Shown piece after piece: positions 59,715-64,000 of a stretch of DNA of 64,000 nt. Under the pieces are notes generated by a model. That model was not told the origin of the DNA, did not search any database, and was given only the letters and a program-made list of their open reading frames with translations. The stretch covers positions 43,948,882 through 44,012,881 of the forward strand of contig NC_088792.1 in NCBI RefSeq assembly GCF_011386835.1, written 5' to 3'. Numbering within the stretch: position 1 is the stretch's first letter; every line of letters starts with the position of its first letter. Both the position numbers and the translations under genes were made by a program. The DNA comes from Chrysemys picta bellii (Eukaryota; Chordata; Testudines; Emydidae).

Positions 59715-59888
59715 TGTTTGGCTACATCTTTGCTGTTTCCCTCTATCCCCCTGAAATTTCCCACCATTGCTAACACCAGTCCAACTCCACCACTCGTAGC
59801 AATGATGATACCATTAGGATAACTAGAGCTCCTGTAGGCCCCACCGTGTTTAACACCATGATACCTAGCACTGATCAGAGCAGTTCTA

Positions 59889-60181
59889 AGGGTGCATCTA
59901 CCTTGCAGCTGGGAGGTATAATTTCCAGCTCTACACTTTCTAGTTCTGATTAAATTAGCACACTAAAAATAGCATTGTGGCTGTGGCACAAGTGGCAGCT
60001 CTGGCTAGCTGCCTGGGTATACTCTTGTCCGAGGTCTGAGATCCTAGGTATGTACTTGGGTAGCTAGCCTGTGCTGCTGTGGCAACTTTGCTATTTTTAG
60101 CAAGTTAGCTTGACGGAACTAGTGCATACATGTCTACCCAAGTGGGAATTACACCCCCCAGCTGCAGTGTAGAAGTACCCT
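59889..60181. mobile_element. MITE with ~35-bp inverted ends (AGGGTNNNTCTACNNTGCAGCTGGG type)
   Basis: Left AGGGTGCATCTACCTTGCAG and right GCAGTGTAGAAGTACCCT are inverted, continuing through GGGAGGTATAATT / AATTACACCCCCC. Inside, CACACTAAAAATAGC and its complement GCTATTTTTAGCAAG show that the whole element is one large palindrome. 293 bp. Confidence 0.8.
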
Positions 60182-60204
60182 AAAATATCATGTAGCCTGG
60201 CATT

Positions 60205-60655
60205 AGGGATATGTCTACACTTTGAGCTGGAGGTGTAATTTGCAGCTTAAGGAGACATACCTGCACTAGATCTGATTGAGTGAGTGGCCAAAAACAGAGT
60301 ACAGCAGTGGTGGAAAGGACTAGCTGCCCTAAGTATGTGTCTAGCATCTTGAATGTGTATGTACTGAGGGGAGGAGGTGGGGATTTGGGGAAGGAGTTGG
60401 AATAGGGGCAGGGAGGGGGCGTAGTTGGGGCAGGGACTTTGGGGAAGGGGTTGGAATCTGGGTGGGGTAGGGGTGGGAAGAGGTGGGGCGGAGCCTCATG
60501 GAAGGGGTGGGGTGGGGATGGGGGCAAAAGGGGATGGAGTACCTACAGGAAAGAGGGGAAGTTGGCACCTATGACACTAGCTCAATCTTAGCTAGCACAG
60601 GTACATCTCCTTGAGCTGGAATTTACATCTCCAGCTCAAAGTGCAGATCTACCCT
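60205..60655. mobile_element. MITE, same family, with internal insertion
   Basis: Ends AGGGATATGTCTACACTTTG and CAAAGTGCAGATCTACCCT with GAGCTGGAGGTGTAATT arms. The middle (about 60345-60590) is a G-rich segment (GGGGAAGGAGTTGGAATAGG repeats) foreign to the family, probably a second insertion. Confidence 0.75.
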
Positions 60656-60714
60656 AACACAGTACTTTTGTTTATACTAGTGGCTCATCTTTGCTATGAC
60701 TGTTAGTTACAATA

Positions 60715-60883
60715 GTGGAATTTTTTTTTTCTGACCAAAAATATTGCTCTCCCAGCAACATAGCACTGTCCACACTGGCGCTTCTGTCAGTGCAACTTAC
60801 GTTGCTCAGCATTGGGGTTTTTTTCACACCCCTGAGTGACATAAGTTATACTGACAAAAGTAGTAGTATAGACATAGCCAATC
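60715..60883. mobile_element. Palindromic MITE, same type as 7330-7575
   Basis: CAGTGCAACTTACGTTGCTC and CTGAGTGACATAAGTTATACTG form a hairpin, followed by GTAGTATAGACATAGCC. The left end is lost in a T-run. Confidence 0.65.
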
Positions 60884-61169
60884 AGTGTCAGCGCTGTCTT
60901 CACAGGAGCTGGAAGTATAATTTCCAGTTTAGGTAAACATACCTTTGTTAGCTCCAGTGGAGGTAGTGCACTAAAAATAGAAGTGTGGTTGTGGCAGCAT
61001 GAGTTGCAGGATGGGCTAGCTACCCTGAATATTATCCCGTCTGAAACCCTAAGTAGGTACTCGAGGTTGCCACATGTCTATTTTTAGTGTGCTAACTTGA
61101 TCAGAGCCAATGAAGGTGTGTCCTTTTGACCTGGAAATTACACTGCCAGCTCCACTGTGGACATACCCT
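60884..61169. mobile_element. MITE, third copy of the 59889 family
   Basis: GGAGCTGGAAGTATAATTTC near the left and GGAAATTACACTGCCAGCTC ... GTGGACATACCCT at the right are inverted arms, with CACTAAAAATAG and CTATTTTTAGTG inside. The outer left end is decayed. Confidence 0.7.
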
Positions 61170-61724
61170 CATAGAGAAACTAGGCACAATGTGCATTCAT
61201 TCTCTCTGCTTTTTGACATTTTTTCTTTTGTAAAATTTGTGTGGTGGTGGCGTTCCAAAATGTTTGGCAAACCAATTTCTAACTGCTACATTATTTTTAC
61301 TACTTTAGATCTCTCAGGTTTTTAGCTATTCATCTACATTACATCAAGGAAAAATATTGTGTTAACTTTTTTAACATAAATATAGAATTATTAGTCTCTC
61401 AGTGTTGCTGGGTAGTCTGTTCTGTTTGCTGTCTCAGATTACCCTGGTTGCTTTCTTCTTAAATTTTGATAACCAAAACTAGACACTACACTTTAAAATC
61501 ATGTCTATGGGGTCTGTATCTCTCTTGCTTTGTAATTAATTCCTCTGTTTATACATCCAGTTATCATGTTTGCATGTAAGCTGCAAGAAAAGCACAGCAC
61601 TCCTGCTTTTCTTACATGCTGTTCTTCAGATATTTCTTTGCTAGCTTCCTCTAGCTCTATTTAATTGAGAAAGTAAACATTATTCTCTACACTTGGAAAG
61701 CCTTATTCTATGCATATTTCTAAG

Positions 61725-64000
61725 TTCTTCTTTGAGTGATATCCTTATGGGTGCTCCACTGTAAGTGCAGCAGCACTGCCTATGCCAGATCTTCTTCATC
61801 ACTGCCTGTTAGACAGCACATGTGCACCTTTCCATTCTCGAGCTGAGTGGGACATATATACCATCTCTCGGCTCTGGAGACCGAGGCAGACTGACTTTGG
61901 GAGCTACGGCACCAACAAAACCATGGCACCGGTGTCCTTTTCGGCACTGCCAAAGCCTTTGGTACAGAGCAAATCCTCAGCATCACTGAAACTGCCGGAA
62001 CTGACCAAGTCCTCAGCACTGACCAAGTCTTCAGCTCCACCTGCGGGCTGTTCAAGAGAATGCACCTCTCCCTCGGCACCAAGTCATGCACTGGTATGGA
62101 TGATGCTCCTCCCTCCTCTCCAGAAATTCAGATACCCTAAAGATCTGCTTGTATCTGACATGACTGAGTCACCTCTGCTCACACACAACCTCCCCCCACT
62201 TCCACCCTTCTCTCTGGACTCATAACATTCCTCCCTCCTCACCCTCACCCCCCCATCGAGGATGGCACCTCTTCCCCAGTGATGAGGAAGAGTGCTCCAT
62301 CCTGCTCTTATTCGAGACAGGCTCTAATGACTTCATCTACACATCTAGACCACAATCCTGGTATGGACCACTGTGGATGCAACCACATGTTCCACTCCCT
62401 CCGCATTGGCCATATTGGCACCCTTGGGCTATGTACATGGTGCAATTCAGGAAGCCTCCCATGGAGCAAAGCCGGAGACCTACACTTTTCCCTTCTCGCC
62501 CACCAGAGATTGAACCTCCCCCGGTACTGGGTGAGGCGGAAGAACAGGAGGAGGAAGCTTCACCAACACTACATTTTTCTTCTTCTTCCCCTGATAGCCT
62601 CATCATGCCCCCACCTCCTGCTGCTGATGACTGCAGGCACTTTCAAGAATTATTCCACAGGATTGCTGACTCCCTCCAGATTCCTTTTGGAGGAAGTGAA
62701 AATCAGTAGCATAAATTGCTCGATATCCTGCACCCATCTTCTTCCTCCAAAATTGCCATATCCACGAGGCTTTTCTCAATCCCATGAAAGTGCTCTGGCA
62801 GACCCCAGTGTCCATCCTTCCGACCGGCAAACGGGCAGACAAAAATGTAGAATTTCTTTTCTCGCATCACACCCCAAATTCTATAGTAGTTAATGCGGTG
62901 CGAGAGAGAGGATGACAATATCAATCTCGATCTTCCCATCAGGACAGAGACTAGAAAGGCTTAGGTTTATTCGGACACAAGACTCATTCATTTGCCACAT
63001 TCCAATTTCGAATATCTAATTACGAGGCTTTTATGCTTAAGTACAACTACCTCAACTACTCCAAAATAGAGGAATCCTGCCATAACCGTCCTGAGACATA
63101 AAACAATTCCAGGCGCTTATATCTGGCCCATACAGCCCAACAAGCCTCATTAGACTCTGCGGATACCGTGGCCTGTTCCATTGCAACTGCTATATTCATG
63201 ACGCATGTGTCGTGGCTGCACCTCTCAGCCTTTCCTAAGGTGCTACAAACCACAATTGAAAACTTACCCTGTGAAGGTCCCAAACTATTTGTGGAGCGTA
63301 GGGATGATTCCCTACACTCCCTTAAAGACTCCTGAGTTAATGTCTGCTCCCTCTGCATTTACACACCAGCACCAAAGAGACTCCCGCTCCTGACCACCAC
63401 AGTACACTCCTCAGCGGCACTATGACTCTCAGCGCCGACAAAAGCCCCATACAAAACATAGGCTACTCTTTAAGGAGCTACCTCTCATGAACCTCCAGCC
63501 AACCAAAAATTTTGAAGGTGTGGTCAAGGCCCCAAGAAGTCTCCCCTGTTCCAGTACTACCAACCACCTTCGACATCCCACCAGTTTGGTGACCAATTAG
63601 CTCCATTCTTTCCATCATGGAGACTAATTACCTTGGACAAGTGGGTTCTAGAGATCATCAGGGAAGGATACTCTATCCCTTTCCTATCTATCGTGCTCCG
63701 CCACACTCCTTCCCTGTCCCTCTTCAGGGACCCCTCTCATAAACCTATTCTACGAGAAGATTGAGCAGGAGATTCTCCCATGATCACAAGTGGGAACTGA
63801 ATACTTGAATCCTTTAGCTTATCTTAAACTACTGGGGATACTCCAATATAGATCTTTTTGCCACACCACAAAATGCCTGATGCCTTCAATTCTGCTCGAG
63901 AGCGGGACTGGGAGATGGATTTATGGGAGACGCATTCCTCATCACATGGGTTGCACTACTGCTCTATGCCTTCCTTCTCTTCTCCCTTCTGTTTTGAGTA
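61725..64000 (+). mobile_element. DIRS retrotransposon copy E, continues past the window, RT deleted
   Basis: The left terminal repeat starts near 61725 (TTCTTCTTTGAGTGATATCC, TTATGGGTGCTCCACTGT), close to that of copy B. Gag text follows to about 63530, then an RT start (STPSRDPSH-type text near 63720-63780). At about 63785-63830 the sequence jumps to the segment that lies after RNase H in copy D (WGYSNIDLFATPQNA, then GDAFLITWVALLLYAF). The RT core and RNase H are therefore deleted. The recombinase and right end, if present, lie outside. Confidence 0.82.
61900..63540 (+). pseudogene. DIRS-E gag-like remnant
   Basis: Frames on the + strand contain SFSALPKPLVQSKSSASLKL (61940), EEQEEEASPTLHFSSSSPDS (62550) with an ADDCRHFQELFHRIADSLQI block (62625-62685), and near 63240-63330 KVLQTTIENLPCEGPKLFVE, equivalent to the P-F-E-G block of copy D. 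Stops and frameshifts are frequent. The GGCACC motif noted in copy D also occurs here near 61905-61945 and 62075. Confidence 0.75.

Overview
This window is vertebrate genomic DNA lying entirely inside one gene. Five short exons on the + strand (24016-24149, 33205-33290, 36868-36957, 54093-54173, 55923-56091) have AG/GT borders and compatible phases. In order they encode an uninterrupted middle part of RUNDC3B, a RUN-domain protein reported to bind Rap2-type small GTPases. Everything else is intron, and much of it is transposable-element sequence. The repeats point to a cryptodiran turtle: a tRNA-headed Cry-type SINE with a CR1-like tail (59537-59714), several CR1 LINEs of the turtle/crocodile type, DIRS and Penelope-like retroelements, and many hAT/Harbinger-type MITEs. 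The species call is inference; the gene call is strong.

Layout. 1-24015 is intron with CR1 copies (2641-3855 and 10675-12838), a solo LTR inside the second CR1 (11901-12651, 4-bp target duplication), an internally deleted L3/CR1-type LINE with a readable ORF1 and endonuclease remnant (14515-18800) split by a hAT element, Harbinger-type remnants and further hAT MITEs. The 24.1-33.2 kb intron holds DIRS copy A (about 26305-31935). It is interrupted by a Penelope-like element with reverse-transcriptase and GIY-YIG motifs, by an LTR-type insertion with a 5-bp target duplication, by a second LTR-like repeat, and by a MITE that itself carries a hAT. The 33.3-36.9 kb intron holds a 962-bp hAT with a perfect 8-bp duplication.

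The 17-kb intron 36958-54092 is largely DIRS. Copy C (from 37735) is split by copy B (about 38369-42422) and resumes to about 44940. Copy D (45513-52950) is the most complete, with inverted terminal repeats, gag-like, RT/RNase H and tyrosine-recombinase regions, and an internal complementary region. Copy D is itself interrupted by a near-intact CR1. The last intron holds a 189-bp fold-back Penelope tail with two hammerhead-ribozyme-like cores and a 14-bp target duplication, an LTR-like repeat, an intron-bearing tRNA-Ile(UAU)-like sequence next to the SINE, a MITE cluster, and the start of DIRS copy E (from about 61725 to the window end).

No mobile-element reading frame here is intact; all show frameshifts, stops or deletions. 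The chief interest is structural: DIRS copies that preserve the internal complementary region, DIRS nested in DIRS, fold-back Penelope tails with ribozyme-like cores, and many insertions whose exact borders can be read from target duplications.
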